DNA of 64,000 nt, taken from the NCBI GenBank assembly GCA_049317525.1, contig JBMOIC010000001.1, forward strand, positions 121,506-185,505, given 5' to 3'. The notes beneath the pieces are model-generated. The model saw only the letters and a list, made by a program, of their open reading frames with translations. It was not told the origin of the DNA and did not search any database. Shown here in pieces: positions 36,414 to 46,183 of the stretch (the first letter of the stretch is position 1; the number at the start of each line of letters is the position of its first letter). The stretch is from UBA961 sp049317525. GTDB taxonomy: Bacteria > Bacteroidota > Ignavibacteria > Kapaibacteriales > UBA961. The position numbers were made by a program, and so were the translations under genes.

Positions 36414-36508
36414 ATATATCCCAAGAATTCTAGTAATCAAGAATAAACACTTATTTTGCAATATACAGTTGTTTTTCTATATGTGCATTTCTTAAAGTAT
36501 GAACTAAT

Positions 36509-37576
36509 ATGATTCTTTTTACTCCTGGGCCAGTTCCATTATCGGAAAAAGTAAAGTCATCATTAACAGATCTTACGTATCAATATTCTAAGCAATACTC
36601 TTTTGTATTACAAGAAATTGATACTTTATTGCATAGTTTATTTAGTACTTCTCATCATATTATACCTTGCATTGGCTCAGGAACTTCAACAATCGAATTG
36701 GCAATGCAATGGTTAAATACAAAAAATGAGACACAACTTATATTAGTTAATGGCAGATTTTCTGAGCGATGGGTTGCAATGGCTGAATCGCTTAATATCA
36801 CAAAAGATGTATTGCAAGCACAATGGGGTGAATATGTATCAACTGAACAATTAGAAACATATTTACAGACTAAAAAGCCTCATTCAATATGGATTACTCA
36901 TACCGAAACTTCCACTGGAATAACTTGTCCACTACAAGAATATATTCATATAATTAAAACATTATCTCCAGACACATTGATTTGTATTGATGCTGTAAGT
37001 AGTCTTGTGTGCGAAGAGATACCCATGAGTGAGATTGATTGCATTTGTACTGCATCTCAAAAAGCATTAGCTGGTCCTCCGGGCATTGGTATTATTTTTT
37101 GTAGTGCACGCACTTGGGATTTTATACAGCAAAAAAAACGTATAGATCCTATTCCTGGCTTAACAAAAGATATAGTAGAAATGTATCATTCTTTCAAGAA
37201 TAGAATTCCTTTCTTTACTCCCCCACTGCCAATATTTAGTGGTTTGTACACCTCAATTCTGGAGATTTCTCAGGATTTTATCGGATATAAAAAAACATTA
37301 AATGATCAAAATATATATCTAAAAAAGGAATTAACATCAATTGTTGATTATGATGTATCGCTTCATAATGCTGCTGGATTAACTGTTATTCAATGTAAGA
37401 ATGCAATTGAAATAAGGAATATATTAGAAAGTAGATATAATATTATGATAGCTCCTGGACAACAATATTGGTCTCAATCTTATATCCGCATTGGACATAT
37501 GATACCATATAATCAATCTGATATCAGTTCTTTATTAAGAGCATTTAAAGAAATGAAAGTATCTGGAGTAATATGA
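36509..37576 (+). CDS. Class V aminotransferase (alanine-glyoxylate/serine-pyruvate type)
   Basis: A 355-residue PLP enzyme. It begins MILFTPGPVPLSEKV, typical of the alanine-glyoxylate/serine-glyoxylate/phosphonoethylamine aminotransferase group. It has GSGTSTIELAMQWL for PLP phosphate, IDAVSSLVCEEIPM (Asp161 facing the PLP ring) and SQKALAGPPGIGI with Schiff-base Lys185. The substrate pair cannot be resolved from sequence. Its stop overlaps the start of the next gene (ATGA), so it is translated with the RdgB fusion. Confidence 0.9.
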   Translation: MILFTPGPVPLSEKVKSSLTDLTYQYSKQYSFVLQEIDTLLHSLFSTSHHIIPCIGSGTSTIELAMQWLNTKNETQLILVNGRFSERWVAMAESLNITKDVLQAQWGEYVSTEQLETYLQTKKPHSIWITHTETSTGITCPLQEYIHIIKTLSPDTLICIDAVSSLVCEEIPMSEIDCICTASQKALAGPPGIGIIFCSARTWDFIQQKKRIDPIPGLTKDIVEMYHSFKNRIPFFTPPLPIFSGLYTSILEISQDFIGYKKTLNDQNIYLKKELTSIVDYDVSLHNAAGLTVIQCKNAIEIRNILESRYNIMIAPGQQYWSQSYIRIGHMIPYNQSDISSLLRAFKEMKVSGVI

Positions 37577-38787
37577 AAGTAATTGTGTTAGCAAGTAATA
37601 ATGCCCATAAAGTACAAGAGATTCAGTCAATTTTCACTGAATATAATCTTGACATATATATTATCTCACAAAAAGAATTGTTAGGTGATCATAATATAGA
37701 TATCGAAGAGACTGGTAGTACTCTTCAAGAAAATGCAATGATAAAGGCAGATGCCATATATTCTCTAACAGGATTACCTGTTCTTGCTGATGATACTGGA
37801 TTAGAAGTATCTTCATTAGATTTTGCTCCGGGCGTATATAGTGCAAGATATGCTGGCGAACATGGCAATGACAGTGCAAATCGCAATAAACTTTTAATAG
37901 CTTTAGCACAGAAGACAGATCGAACAGCGAGATTCAGAACGGTATTGCATTATAAAGATTCATATCATTCATTTTCTATTGATGGGATATGTCAGGGCAA
38001 TATTATTGATCAAGAAAGAGGAAATAATGGTTTTGGATATGATTCGCTATTTATACCCATCGAACAATCATTAACATTTGCAGAAATGTCTGATAAAAGT
38101 AAAAATCACATCAGCCACAGAGCCCTTGCAGCAAAGTCTATGGCAGTGCATTTATCATCAATACATCATTCAAATCACATTCCACAAGAGATTATCTATT
38201 GCATATTGATCTCGGTTTTGGCATCCATGAATAGGGCCGAAGAATTATCTAGATTGTTGCACAAAGCGTTTGAATATGAATATACATATGATATGATGTA
38301 TGAAGCATTATTACAGGTTTACTTATTTGCTGGATTTCCTGCTGCTTTAGAGGCTTTATCGATTTTAGATAAAGTGTATGGTTCGCATTCGAATAAAAAG
38401 TTAGAAGAATATAATGTCGAACTGTTTACTCAAAGAGGTAAAGCTACTTGCAAACAGATTTATACTCATGTTTATGATACAATGATGAATAAACTTCACA
38501 TGATCTCACCTGAAATGTCAGAATGGATGATCATAGAGGGATATGGAAAAACTCTTTCTCGGCCTGGATTAAGTTTACAAGAAAGAGAATTATGTATTAT
38601 CGCTATCCTTGCTGCTGGAAATTGGAAAAATCAATTATACTCTCATATAAGGGGTGCTTTATTACTTGGGATAAAGCCAGCAATTATCAAAGAAACATGT
38701 TCATATTTATTAATCTATAAACTTACAACAGCATATCATTCTGCTATCGCAATTCTAAGCATACTTACAAAAGATACAACACATTAG
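37573..38787 (+). CDS. rdgB: RdgB/HAM1 nucleotide pyrophosphatase fused to CMD-like domain
   Basis: A 404-residue two-part protein. Residues 1-~195 are a complete XTP/dITP diphosphatase that clears inosine and xanthosine triphosphates: SNNAHKVQEI, ENAMIKADAIYSLTGLPVLA, DDTGLEV, APGVYSARYAGEHG, NGFGYDSLF and the end motif ISHRALAAK. Residues ~205-400 look like two carboxymuconolactone decarboxylase (CMD/AhpD-like) repeats: YEALLQVYLFAGFPAALEAL, then LQERELCIIAILAAGNW and YSHIRGALLLGIKPAIIKE. No CxxC redox pair is seen in the second part. Stand-alone RdgB is about 200 residues, so this is a real fusion. It overlaps the upstream aminotransferase by 4 bases. Confidence 0.87.
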   Translation: MKVIVLASNNAHKVQEIQSIFTEYNLDIYIISQKELLGDHNIDIEETGSTLQENAMIKADAIYSLTGLPVLADDTGLEVSSLDFAPGVYSARYAGEHGNDSANRNKLLIALAQKTDRTARFRTVLHYKDSYHSFSIDGICQGNIIDQERGNNGFGYDSLFIPIEQSLTFAEMSDKSKNHISHRALAAKSMAVHLSSIHHSNHIPQEIIYCILISVLASMNRAEELSRLLHKAFEYEYTYDMMYEALLQVYLFAGFPAALEALSILDKVYGSHSNKKLEEYNVELFTQRGKATCKQIYTHVYDTMMNKLHMISPEMSEWMIIEGYGKTLSRPGLSLQERELCIIAILAAGNWKNQLYSHIRGALLLGIKPAIIKETCSYLLIYKLTTAYHSAIAILSILTKDTTH

Positions 38788-38807
38788 ATTTATACAGATT
38801 TATACTT

Positions 38808-40289
38808 ATGTCCAATCATACCTCATATCTTCAAGAAATTACCTATACAAACTCATTCTTTAGTGAGTTAAATCCTCATTTGCTTGCCTATACTGCACAT
38901 ATCATGGGATTTGAAATCCCTAATATGCAAAAACCTTTTACCTATTGTGAATTAGGATGTGGTAGTGGATTTTCATTACTTACATATGCTGCAGCAAATC
39001 CTCATGGTTTTTTTATTGGTGTTGATTTCAATACACATCATATTATAGAGGCAAAAGAAGCAGCTAAAAAAAGTAATCTTACAAATATTCTTTTTATCGA
39101 AAAAAGTATTGAAGATATTCATCATGATGTACCCGAATGTGACTTTATCGTAATGCATGGAGTATATTCTTGGGTTCATACAGATATAAAAAAATCTATT
39201 AGATCATTTATAGATAAAAAATTAAAGCCTCAAGGATTATCCCTTATTAGTTATAATACTTTTCCCGGATGGCATGTCTATGCTCCATTACGTATGATGA
39301 TGCGAGAATATGCATTAGGAATAACAGATAATTTGCTTGAAGATGCTCGAGAAGGATTAACTTTTCTAGAGTATGTTAAATCATGTAATACTGAATATTT
39401 TCAAGCAGTTCCATCTGCAGCTTCATTGATAGAAGAGCTATCTAATCAAGATCTTCGATATATAGTGCACGAATATTTTACAGAATATTGGCAACCGCTT
39501 TGGGTTCGGGAAATGCATGAAGAAATGAAAGAAGCCAAGGTTTCATTTGCTGGTACTTTGCCACTTTTTTTAAACTTTGGCGAGATTTGTTTACCGGAAG
39601 AGTTTCAACAAATGAATGAACATAAAGTTGAACGTACTTCATTTGAAGCATTTAAAGATCTTATCAGAAATACGATGTTTCGTCATGATATTTTTGGTAA
39701 AACCTATAGAATACATAATGAAGAATTTCATGATTTTCCATTTGGTATTGTTAGTCAGTCTAAAGTTGAAGTAGATACTATATCCTTACCAGGCTGCAGA
39801 GTAATAAGTTTAGATGATCATGTTCACAATCAGATTATACATACTTTAGAACAAGGATTTCATACAGTACATCAAATTTATGAGTTTTTACAGGGCCATA
39901 TAAGTAAAGATACCATACAAGATGCGCTTTTAAATCTAGTAATTGCAGAGCAAATCAAACCATTATCTATTCCTTTTCTTCGTATCAAATCTTATACATC
40001 TTTAGAATTAACGCCACATAATAAAGCAGTATTAGAGCAATCTTTGCATAAAAAGGAATGTGTAATAGCAAGTCCGGTAAGCGGATCTGGGATTATCATC
40101 AATCAAGATACTGCAATATTTCTTTTAGCAACAGGCATACATGGAATTGATTATGCACCAGAATGGATTTGTGAATGGATGGAATTGCAAGGTTATGATA
40201 ATAGCTTGCATTTAGAATTACAAGTAAATGCTCAATATTCCACTTTTATGGAAACATTACCATTTTGGATTAAAATGGGAGTACTATAG
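38808..40289 (+). CDS. SAM-dependent methyltransferase with regulatory domain
   Basis: A 493-residue protein. The N-terminal class I methyltransferase has YCELGCGSGFSLLTYAAANP (motif I, about 46-65) and FIGVDFNTHHI. A region beginning near residue 210 matches the 'methyltransferase regulatory domain' seen in proteins related to rickettsial lysine methyltransferases that act on outer-membrane proteins. The C-terminal ~150 residues contain a winged-helix-like part (HNQIIHTLEQGFHTVHQIYE). Targets are unknown; methylation of a surface protein is inferred from the family. It lies 20 bp downstream of the RdgB fusion. Confidence 0.82.
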   Translation: MSNHTSYLQEITYTNSFFSELNPHLLAYTAHIMGFEIPNMQKPFTYCELGCGSGFSLLTYAAANPHGFFIGVDFNTHHIIEAKEAAKKSNLTNILFIEKSIEDIHHDVPECDFIVMHGVYSWVHTDIKKSIRSFIDKKLKPQGLSLISYNTFPGWHVYAPLRMMMREYALGITDNLLEDAREGLTFLEYVKSCNTEYFQAVPSAASLIEELSNQDLRYIVHEYFTEYWQPLWVREMHEEMKEAKVSFAGTLPLFLNFGEICLPEEFQQMNEHKVERTSFEAFKDLIRNTMFRHDIFGKTYRIHNEEFHDFPFGIVSQSKVEVDTISLPGCRVISLDDHVHNQIIHTLEQGFHTVHQIYEFLQGHISKDTIQDALLNLVIAEQIKPLSIPFLRIKSYTSLELTPHNKAVLEQSLHKKECVIASPVSGSGIIINQDTAIFLLATGIHGIDYAPEWICEWMELQGYDNSLHLELQVNAQYSTFMETLPFWIKMGVL

Positions 40290-40389
40290 AAGCAGAACAT
40301 CAGTATAAATACTATCACTATTACAGAAATCAAATTCTTATATTAGTACTAAATTTCTCTCCCTTTTTTTCTTTGCAGCATAAGAAATA

Positions 40390-41391
40390 ATGAGCTTGAA
40401 CATAGCAATTGTAGGATCGACTGGCTTAGTTGGAAGAACTATGTTGAAGGTTCTTGAAGAAAGGAATCTTCCTATTTCCACACTCACTTTATTGGCATCA
40501 GCTGCCTCGAGTGGTAAGACGCAAATATTTAAAGGACAATCAATACCTGTTCAAGAATTAACTGAGCATTCTTTTGAACATATTGATATTGCTTTATTTT
40601 CTGCTGGTGGTACAATAAGTAAAAAATATGCAAAAATTGCTGCTAGTAATGGTTGCATTGTGATTGATAATTCATCCGCATGGAGAATGGATCCAGATGT
40701 TCCATTAATTGTTCCTGAAGTTAATCCCGAGCAAATCCCCTTTCACAAGAATATTATTGCTAATCCTAATTGTTCTACCATACAATTAGTTCTTGCTTTA
40801 CAGCCTTTACATATAATGTTTGGTATCAAAAGAGTAATCGTATCTACATATCAATCTGTAAGTGGAGCTGGGCAACAAGGAATTGACCAATTAACCGAGG
40901 AATTAGCAGGCAAAGAACCAAGTACAAGGATATCAGAATTTCCATTGGCATTTAATACGGTATTTCATCCCAAAAAGGAAAATAAGATTGGTCATTTTAC
41001 AGAAGAAGAAGATAAAATCATTTATGAAACACAAAGAATTATGGGGATTAAACATTTACCTATAGCAGTTACTTGTGTACGTATACCAACAATAGGTGGG
41101 CATGGTGAATCAGTTCTGGTAGAATTAGAAAAAAAAGTAGCATTAACTGATATCTTCAAAGTATTCAGTAATAGTAAAGGAATCGTTCTTCAAGATGAAG
41201 ATAACTCAGCATTTGCCCCAATGCCTATATATTCTCAAGGAAAAGACGAAGTATTTATTGGAAGAATAAGAAAAGATCCTTCTTCTGATAATGGCATTAT
41301 GTTTTGGATTGTTGCAGATAATCTTAGAAAAGGAGCAGCAACAAATGCTGTTCAAATTGCAGAATTATTAATAGCCCATACAGCACTATGA
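40390..41391 (+). CDS. asd: Aspartate-semialdehyde dehydrogenase
   Basis: A 333-residue enzyme that reduces aspartyl-phosphate to the semialdehyde, the branch point to lysine/diaminopimelate, threonine and methionine. The NADP-binding start is IAIVGSTGLVGRTMLKVL. Catalytic Cys lies in IANPNCSTIQLVLAL, substrate residues in STYQSVSGAGQQGID, and His in GGHGESVLVEL. Its last bases overlap manC by 4 bp (ATGA). The neighbouring alanine racemase and peptidoglycan genes fit the supply of wall precursors. Confidence 0.96.
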   Translation: MSLNIAIVGSTGLVGRTMLKVLEERNLPISTLTLLASAASSGKTQIFKGQSIPVQELTEHSFEHIDIALFSAGGTISKKYAKIAASNGCIVIDNSSAWRMDPDVPLIVPEVNPEQIPFHKNIIANPNCSTIQLVLALQPLHIMFGIKRVIVSTYQSVSGAGQQGIDQLTEELAGKEPSTRISEFPLAFNTVFHPKKENKIGHFTEEEDKIIYETQRIMGIKHLPIAVTCVRIPTIGGHGESVLVELEKKVALTDIFKVFSNSKGIVLQDEDNSAFAPMPIYSQGKDEVFIGRIRKDPSSDNGIMFWIVADNLRKGAATNAVQIAELLIAHTAL

Positions 41392-42485
41392 AAAAAGTAG
41401 CAATTATCATGGCAGGTGGCGCTGGAGAACGTTTCTGGCCACTGAGCCGAAAAAAGAATCCGAAGCAATTATTAAAGCTTTTTTCAGATAAAACGATGTT
41501 AGAAGAAGCAATTGATAGAATTGCTTCTGTTGTAGATAGACCAGATATTTATATCATTACTAATACGATGTTAAAAACTAGCATAAGTAAAGAATTATCT
41601 GATTTTCCTGAAGAAAACATTATTGCAGAACCTACTAAAATGAATACCGCACCATGTTTGGCATTAGGTTTATCTTTATTGTTGTCTAGATATACATTAC
41701 CTGCACATGAGATAATTGCTGGCGTTTTTACAGCAGATCATTTTATTAGACCTTTAAACAAGTTTGCCGAGGATATACAGACAGCATATGAATGTGCTGG
41801 TAATCATCCTTATCTTGTAACTTTAGGCATTCCACCTAGTAGACCCGAAATAGGCTATGGATATATAGAATCTGGTAGCCCCATAGAAGCACATAATCCA
41901 GTTCTATCTGTGGTTAGTTTTAGAGAAAAACCAGATATTAATACTGCCTTATCATTTATTTCTGCAGGGACTTTTTTTTGGAATAGCGGAATGTTCTTTT
42001 ATCGTTTAGATACATTTTCACATGCTATTGGAATTTCAATGCCAATAACGTTTGAGTTCATGAATAAGATAACTGAGCATTTGTGCAATGAAAATGGAGA
42101 CATTCACGATGAAAAGACAGCCTCTTTCTTTAATAAAATGGAAGCAACTAGTATAGATTATGGTGTCTTAGAAAAGATATCTAATGTAGCAGTATTACAA
42201 GCATCTTTTCTATGGGATGATGTTGGGTCTTGGGATGCATTAGCACGATTAGGTGAAAGTAATCATCATAATTCTATTGAACATGGAAATATAATATCTA
42301 TTGACACCAAAGAATCCATTCTATGGAATGAGCATCCTGATATTCTCTTAACTTCTGTAGGTACAGAGAATATGACAATTATTCTTACTAAAGATGCCTT
42401 ATTAGTGTGTCCAATACAGCAAGCGCAGCAAGTAAAGCTTATAGTACAGCAATTAAAGAACAAAAATTTGGAACATCTTCTCTAG
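41388..42485 (+). CDS. manC: Mannose-1-phosphate guanylyltransferase
   Basis: A 365-residue nucleotidyltransferase making GDP-mannose from GTP and mannose-1-phosphate. The signature MAGGAGERFWPLSRKKNPKQ is at about 8-27, with IIAEPTKMNTAPCLAL, FTADHFI, TLGIPPSRPEIGYGYIE and FWNSGMFFY. There is no C-terminal phosphomannose isomerase domain, so it is the short single-function form. It is co-transcribed with asd (4-bp overlap) and alr (18 bp), and GDP-mannose fits the glycan and lipopolysaccharide genes around it. Confidence 0.93.
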   Translation: MKKVAIIMAGGAGERFWPLSRKKNPKQLLKLFSDKTMLEEAIDRIASVVDRPDIYIITNTMLKTSISKELSDFPEENIIAEPTKMNTAPCLALGLSLLLSRYTLPAHEIIAGVFTADHFIRPLNKFAEDIQTAYECAGNHPYLVTLGIPPSRPEIGYGYIESGSPIEAHNPVLSVVSFREKPDINTALSFISAGTFFWNSGMFFYRLDTFSHAIGISMPITFEFMNKITEHLCNENGDIHDEKTASFFNKMEATSIDYGVLEKISNVAVLQASFLWDDVGSWDALARLGESNHHNSIEHGNIISIDTKESILWNEHPDILLTSVGTENMTIILTKDALLVCPIQQAQQVKLIVQQLKNKNLEHLL

Positions 42486-42503
42486 TTATCCATTAATATT
42501 ATC

Positions 42504-43613
42504 ATGATTTTTCATTCCACACAAGCAATAATAAAGAAATCTGCCTTTGTACATAATGTGCAATCAATCCGAGCATTGATTGGCTCTGATATCCATATTA
42601 TGGCTATGGTTAAGGCAAATGCTTATGGACATGGATTGGTAGAAACATCTAGAATTCTTTCATCTTTAGGGATTGATTGCTTGGGTGTAGCATTTTCTTC
42701 AGAAGCTGTACTTCTTAGACAAGCTGGCATAACCTTGCCAATCATCATGATGACACCTCCAGAAGATGAAGATATATATGCAATTATCAAGTATTCAATT
42801 GAAACTGTTATATGTTCTGAACATCATCTTAGGGAATTATCTAAGCAAGCAAAGGAAAAAAATGCACTCATAAAAGTTCATACCTATATCGATACAGGAA
42901 TGCATAGAGATGGATTTGATCCATCACATACACTTCAATTTATTGAGCTTCTACATTCATTCTCTAATTTACGATGGGCGGGCATCTGCACACATCTTGC
43001 AACATCAGATTCATCTGATACTTCATTTATGGATAAGCAATTATCTATATTTTATCAGTGCATAGAACAGCTTAATCAACATGGATATACTATACCAAGA
43101 ATACATATCAGTAATTCAGCAGGAATGATTAGAAAACCGTTATATGCAGCTGGTATGGTAAGATTGGGTTTGTCTTTATATGGATATAATGTCATTGGTG
43201 ATATTGAAGTACCAGATCTATTACCTGTTATGAGCATTGAATCTAGGGTTTTATCTCTTAGAAGAATAAAGAAAGGAGAATCTGTAAGTTATGGTAGATC
43301 TTTTGTAGCACAAACTGATACGACAATTGCTACAATACCAATTGGATATGGTGATGGATTATTCAGGCATTTATCCAATAAAGTATCATTTATCATCAAT
43401 GGAAAATTCTACCCTGTTATTGGCAATATATGTATGGATGAATGCATGGTAAATATTGGAGATGATCCATGCAGTGTATCTGATACAGTTACTATTATTG
43501 GGGCACAGGGAGAATGTTCTCAGAATGCAAAAGATATAGCTAATATAATAGGCACTATTCCCTATGAAATAACAACAGCTATTTCCAGTAGAGTACCAAG
43601 AAGAATTGAATAA
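42504..43613 (+). CDS. alr: Alanine racemase
   Basis: A 369-residue PLP enzyme interconverting L- and D-alanine for peptidoglycan. PLP Lys37 is in MAMVKANAYGHG. The second catalytic Tyr is in VSYGRSF, and further family segments are IDTGMHRDGF, HISNSAGMI, VRLGLSLYGY and GNICMDECMVNIG. It is the last gene of the run starting at asd. Its stop codon abuts the stop of the convergent symporter gene with no base between. Confidence 0.95.
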   Translation: MIFHSTQAIIKKSAFVHNVQSIRALIGSDIHIMAMVKANAYGHGLVETSRILSSLGIDCLGVAFSSEAVLLRQAGITLPIIMMTPPEDEDIYAIIKYSIETVICSEHHLRELSKQAKEKNALIKVHTYIDTGMHRDGFDPSHTLQFIELLHSFSNLRWAGICTHLATSDSSDTSFMDKQLSIFYQCIEQLNQHGYTIPRIHISNSAGMIRKPLYAAGMVRLGLSLYGYNVIGDIEVPDLLPVMSIESRVLSLRRIKKGESVSYGRSFVAQTDTTIATIPIGYGDGLFRHLSNKVSFIINGKFYPVIGNICMDECMVNIGDDPCSVSDTVTIIGAQGECSQNAKDIANIIGTIPYEITTAISSRVPRRIE

Positions 43614-44963
43614 TTATCCTTGTTTCGCAGCTTCTGCTAAGGCTATCTCACCTTCTTGAGTATCTAACCAAATTTCATCTGGAGTACCAAATAAACGTGC
43701 TCTTTGATCATCGAACTCACCTTCCCAACGAGCAATAACAACTGTAGCTAAACAATTCCCCAAAAGATTTACAGATGTTCTAGCCATATCCATTAATTCA
43801 TCTATACCAAATATCATTGCAACGCCTAAAGCGCCAATCCCAGGTGGTAAAAAAGTAGACAAAGTAGCCAATAAAATAACCAATGAAGCTCTTGGTACTG
43901 CAGCAACCCCTTTAGAGGTTATCATTAATGAAAGCATCATCATTAACTGTTGTTCAAATGAAAATGTAAATCCTGCAACAGTGGTAGATGCGGCTTGAGC
44001 AACAAATACAGATGCCATGGCCAAATACAAAGTAGTTCCATCTAAATTAAAACTATAACCAGCTGGCATTACAAATCCAACAATACGTTTTGGTACACCA
44101 AATCTTTCCATTGCTTCCATTGCTTTAGGTAAAGCAGACTCACTACTGGTTGTAACAAAAGCTAAAATAAAGGGCTCTCTTACCGCTTTTAAAAATGGTT
44201 TAATAGGTACCCTTGCAATTAACATTACAGAACCCAATACAAAGACAACAAATAGTACTAATGCAGCATATAAAGAAATGACAAGTAATCCTAAATTTGA
44301 AAGTATATGTAATCCTTGATGACTAATGGTAACAGCCATTGCTGCCCCAACACCAAATGGAGCAAATTTCATGATAAAGCCAGTAAATGTAAACATTACC
44401 TGAGCTAAAGATTCACAGAATTCAACAATAGGCTTACCCTTAGAACCTATTGCAGTAACAGCCATTGCAAATAATATTGAGAATGCTACAATTTGTAAAA
44501 CATCACCCTTTGCCATTGATTCTATAATACTTGAAGGAAAAACATGGATAATAGTTTCAATCAATGTTTTAGGATGATTTTCAGCAATTTTTCCAAGAAG
44601 CCCTGGATCACCTTGCAAGGTAATACCATCACCCGGACGAATAATATTGACAACAGCTAAACCTAGAAATAATGCAATTGTAGTAACAATTTCAAAATAC
44701 AATAATGCTTTAGCTCCCATTCTTCCAACTTTTTTTAAATCTCCCCCACCTGCAATTCCAATTACTATTGTCGAAAAAACGAGAGGAGCAATAATAGATT
44801 TGATAAGGCTAAGAAAAATATCACGTACAAAGGATAATTGTGAAGAAAATTGAGGTGCTAGCCAACCAGCAAGAATCCCAACTATCAAGCCTAAAAAGAT
44901 TTGTTTAGTTAATGATACATGCCACCATTTTTTCTGTTCTGTTTGTAGAATTGCAGTATTCAT
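43614..44963 (-). CDS. Dicarboxylate/amino acid:cation symporter (DAACS/SLC1 family)
   Basis: A 449-residue membrane transporter for glutamate, aspartate or C4-dicarboxylates driven by Na+ or H+. It has the SLC1 plan of eight membrane helices and two re-entrant loops: the serine-rich HP1 loop (TTSSESALPKAMEAM), the TM7 motif FNLDGTTLYLA (family N-M/L-D-G-T) and the HP2 loop TSKGVAAVPRAS. The C-terminal tail is acidic. It is the second gene after the TolB-like protein, 22 bp apart. The substrate cannot be fixed from sequence. Confidence 0.94.
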   Translation of the reverse strand: MNTAILQTEQKKWWHVSLTKQIFLGLIVGILAGWLAPQFSSQLSFVRDIFLSLIKSIIAPLVFSTIVIGIAGGGDLKKVGRMGAKALLYFEIVTTIALFLGLAVVNIIRPGDGITLQGDPGLLGKIAENHPKTLIETIIHVFPSSIIESMAKGDVLQIVAFSILFAMAVTAIGSKGKPIVEFCESLAQVMFTFTGFIMKFAPFGVGAAMAVTISHQGLHILSNLGLLVISLYAALVLFVVFVLGSVMLIARVPIKPFLKAVREPFILAFVTTSSESALPKAMEAMERFGVPKRIVGFVMPAGYSFNLDGTTLYLAMASVFVAQAASTTVAGFTFSFEQQLMMMLSLMITSKGVAAVPRASLVILLATLSTFLPPGIGALGVAMIFGIDELMDMARTSVNLLGNCLATVVIARWEGEFDDQRARLFGTPDEIWLDTQEGEIALAEAAKQG

Positions 44964-44985
44964 AATAATTAGATTAGGTAAACAA

Positions 44986-46059
44986 TTAATCGATCCAGTC
45001 GGCTATAAAAATATTGGTATCACCTGGCTTTCTATTATATCTGTTAGAACAGAATACAATTTTTTTTCCATCACGTGAAAACATTGGGAATCCATCAAAA
45101 TCTTCTGCGAATGTGATACGTTCTAGGCCTGTGCCATCAATATTAATCATATATATATCAAAATTTCTACCCTTAGAATCTTGCATATTAGAACAAAATA
45201 TGATGCGCTTTCCATCCGGATGAAAGAATGGTGCAAAATTAGCAGCACCATTATTGGTGATTTGCTGTTTATTCGAACCATCAGCATCCATTATATAAAT
45301 TTCTAACTTCGATGGTTTTACTAAATTTTCATCAAGCAAATTTTTATATGCTTTTAATTGATCGTCTTTTGGTCTGGAAGCTCTAAAGACAATTTTTTTT
45401 GAATCTGCGCTATAAAATGCGCCACCATCATAACCAGGTTCAAATGTTAGTCTTTTAACATTTGAACCATCTATGTCACAAGAATATAACTCAATATCTC
45501 CATCCCTCATAGAAGTAAAAATGATCTTTTTTCCATCTGGTGAAACAGTTGCCTCAGCATCATAATCTGGGATGAGTGTAATTGTCCTTACTTGTTTTCC
45601 GGTAGCAGTATCTGCATACATAATATCATATGATGGTAATAAAGGCCATACATATCCTTTTGACATATCAGGTGGCGGTAGACAATCAATATCATTATAT
45701 GCAGTAGTTGCAAATAGAACGTCTCCATTTGGCATAAAAAAACTACAAGTAGTTCTTCCTTGGCCATTTGAAATTTGTTTCATTCCTTTACCGTCAATAT
45801 CCATAATAAAAATCTGATCACATCCATCAGACTTTACTCTTCTTTGAAATGAAAGCATTTTATCGTCAAATGAAAAATATGCTTCTGCATTTTCGCCATC
45901 AAAAGTCAGCATTTTTATATTAGCAAAGTGCTTTTCCTGAGCTAAATATTGAGAATCTGTAAGTAATACTCCTTGGCTTTTGCCATATTGATGAGCAAGG
46001 ACTAAAACACATAATGCTGTCACCAAATATCTACATTGTTTATTACTTATCGTGGCCAT
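44986..46059 (-). CDS. Exported TolB-like beta-propeller protein
   Basis: A 357-residue protein with a signal sequence (about 1-30) and six PD40/WD40-like blades, each with the form SPDGKKIIF(T/C)S followed by DIDGSNVKRLT. Examples are SPDGKKIIFTSMRDGDIELY, HPDGKRIIFCSNMQ and SRDGKKIVFCSNRY. It lacks the N-terminal domain of true TolB, so it is better called a TolB-like or DUF5050-like propeller. Function is unknown: a periplasmic or surface scaffold. It is preceded by a clear promoter and followed by the symporter gene. Confidence 0.85.
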   Translation of the reverse strand: MATISNKQCRYLVTALCVLVLAHQYGKSQGVLLTDSQYLAQEKHFANIKMLTFDGENAEAYFSFDDKMLSFQRRVKSDGCDQIFIMDIDGKGMKQISNGQGRTTCSFFMPNGDVLFATTAYNDIDCLPPPDMSKGYVWPLLPSYDIMYADTATGKQVRTITLIPDYDAEATVSPDGKKIIFTSMRDGDIELYSCDIDGSNVKRLTFEPGYDGGAFYSADSKKIVFRASRPKDDQLKAYKNLLDENLVKPSKLEIYIMDADGSNKQQITNNGAANFAPFFHPDGKRIIFCSNMQDSKGRNFDIYMINIDGTGLERITFAEDFDGFPMFSRDGKKIVFCSNRYNRKPGDTNIFIADWID

Positions 46060-46091
46060 GAATATTCCTGTATATATATAAATGTATAGCG

Positions 46092-46121
46092 CAAAAATAG
46101 TGTATTACACTGCAAGGCCAA
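46092..46121 (-). promoter_or_regulatory. Promoter of the TolB-like/symporter operon
   Basis: On the minus strand: TTG (46121-46119), 19 bases, TATTTTTG (46099-46092), an exact TTG-N19-TAnnTTTG match. The inferred start, near 46086, gives a leader of about 27 bases to the ATG at 46059. Confidence 0.6.
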
Positions 46122-46183
46122 ATTTTATGAAGTTTCTTTATTAAAGGCAACTTTATCACTAATTTACCTTAATTATTGTCCTT

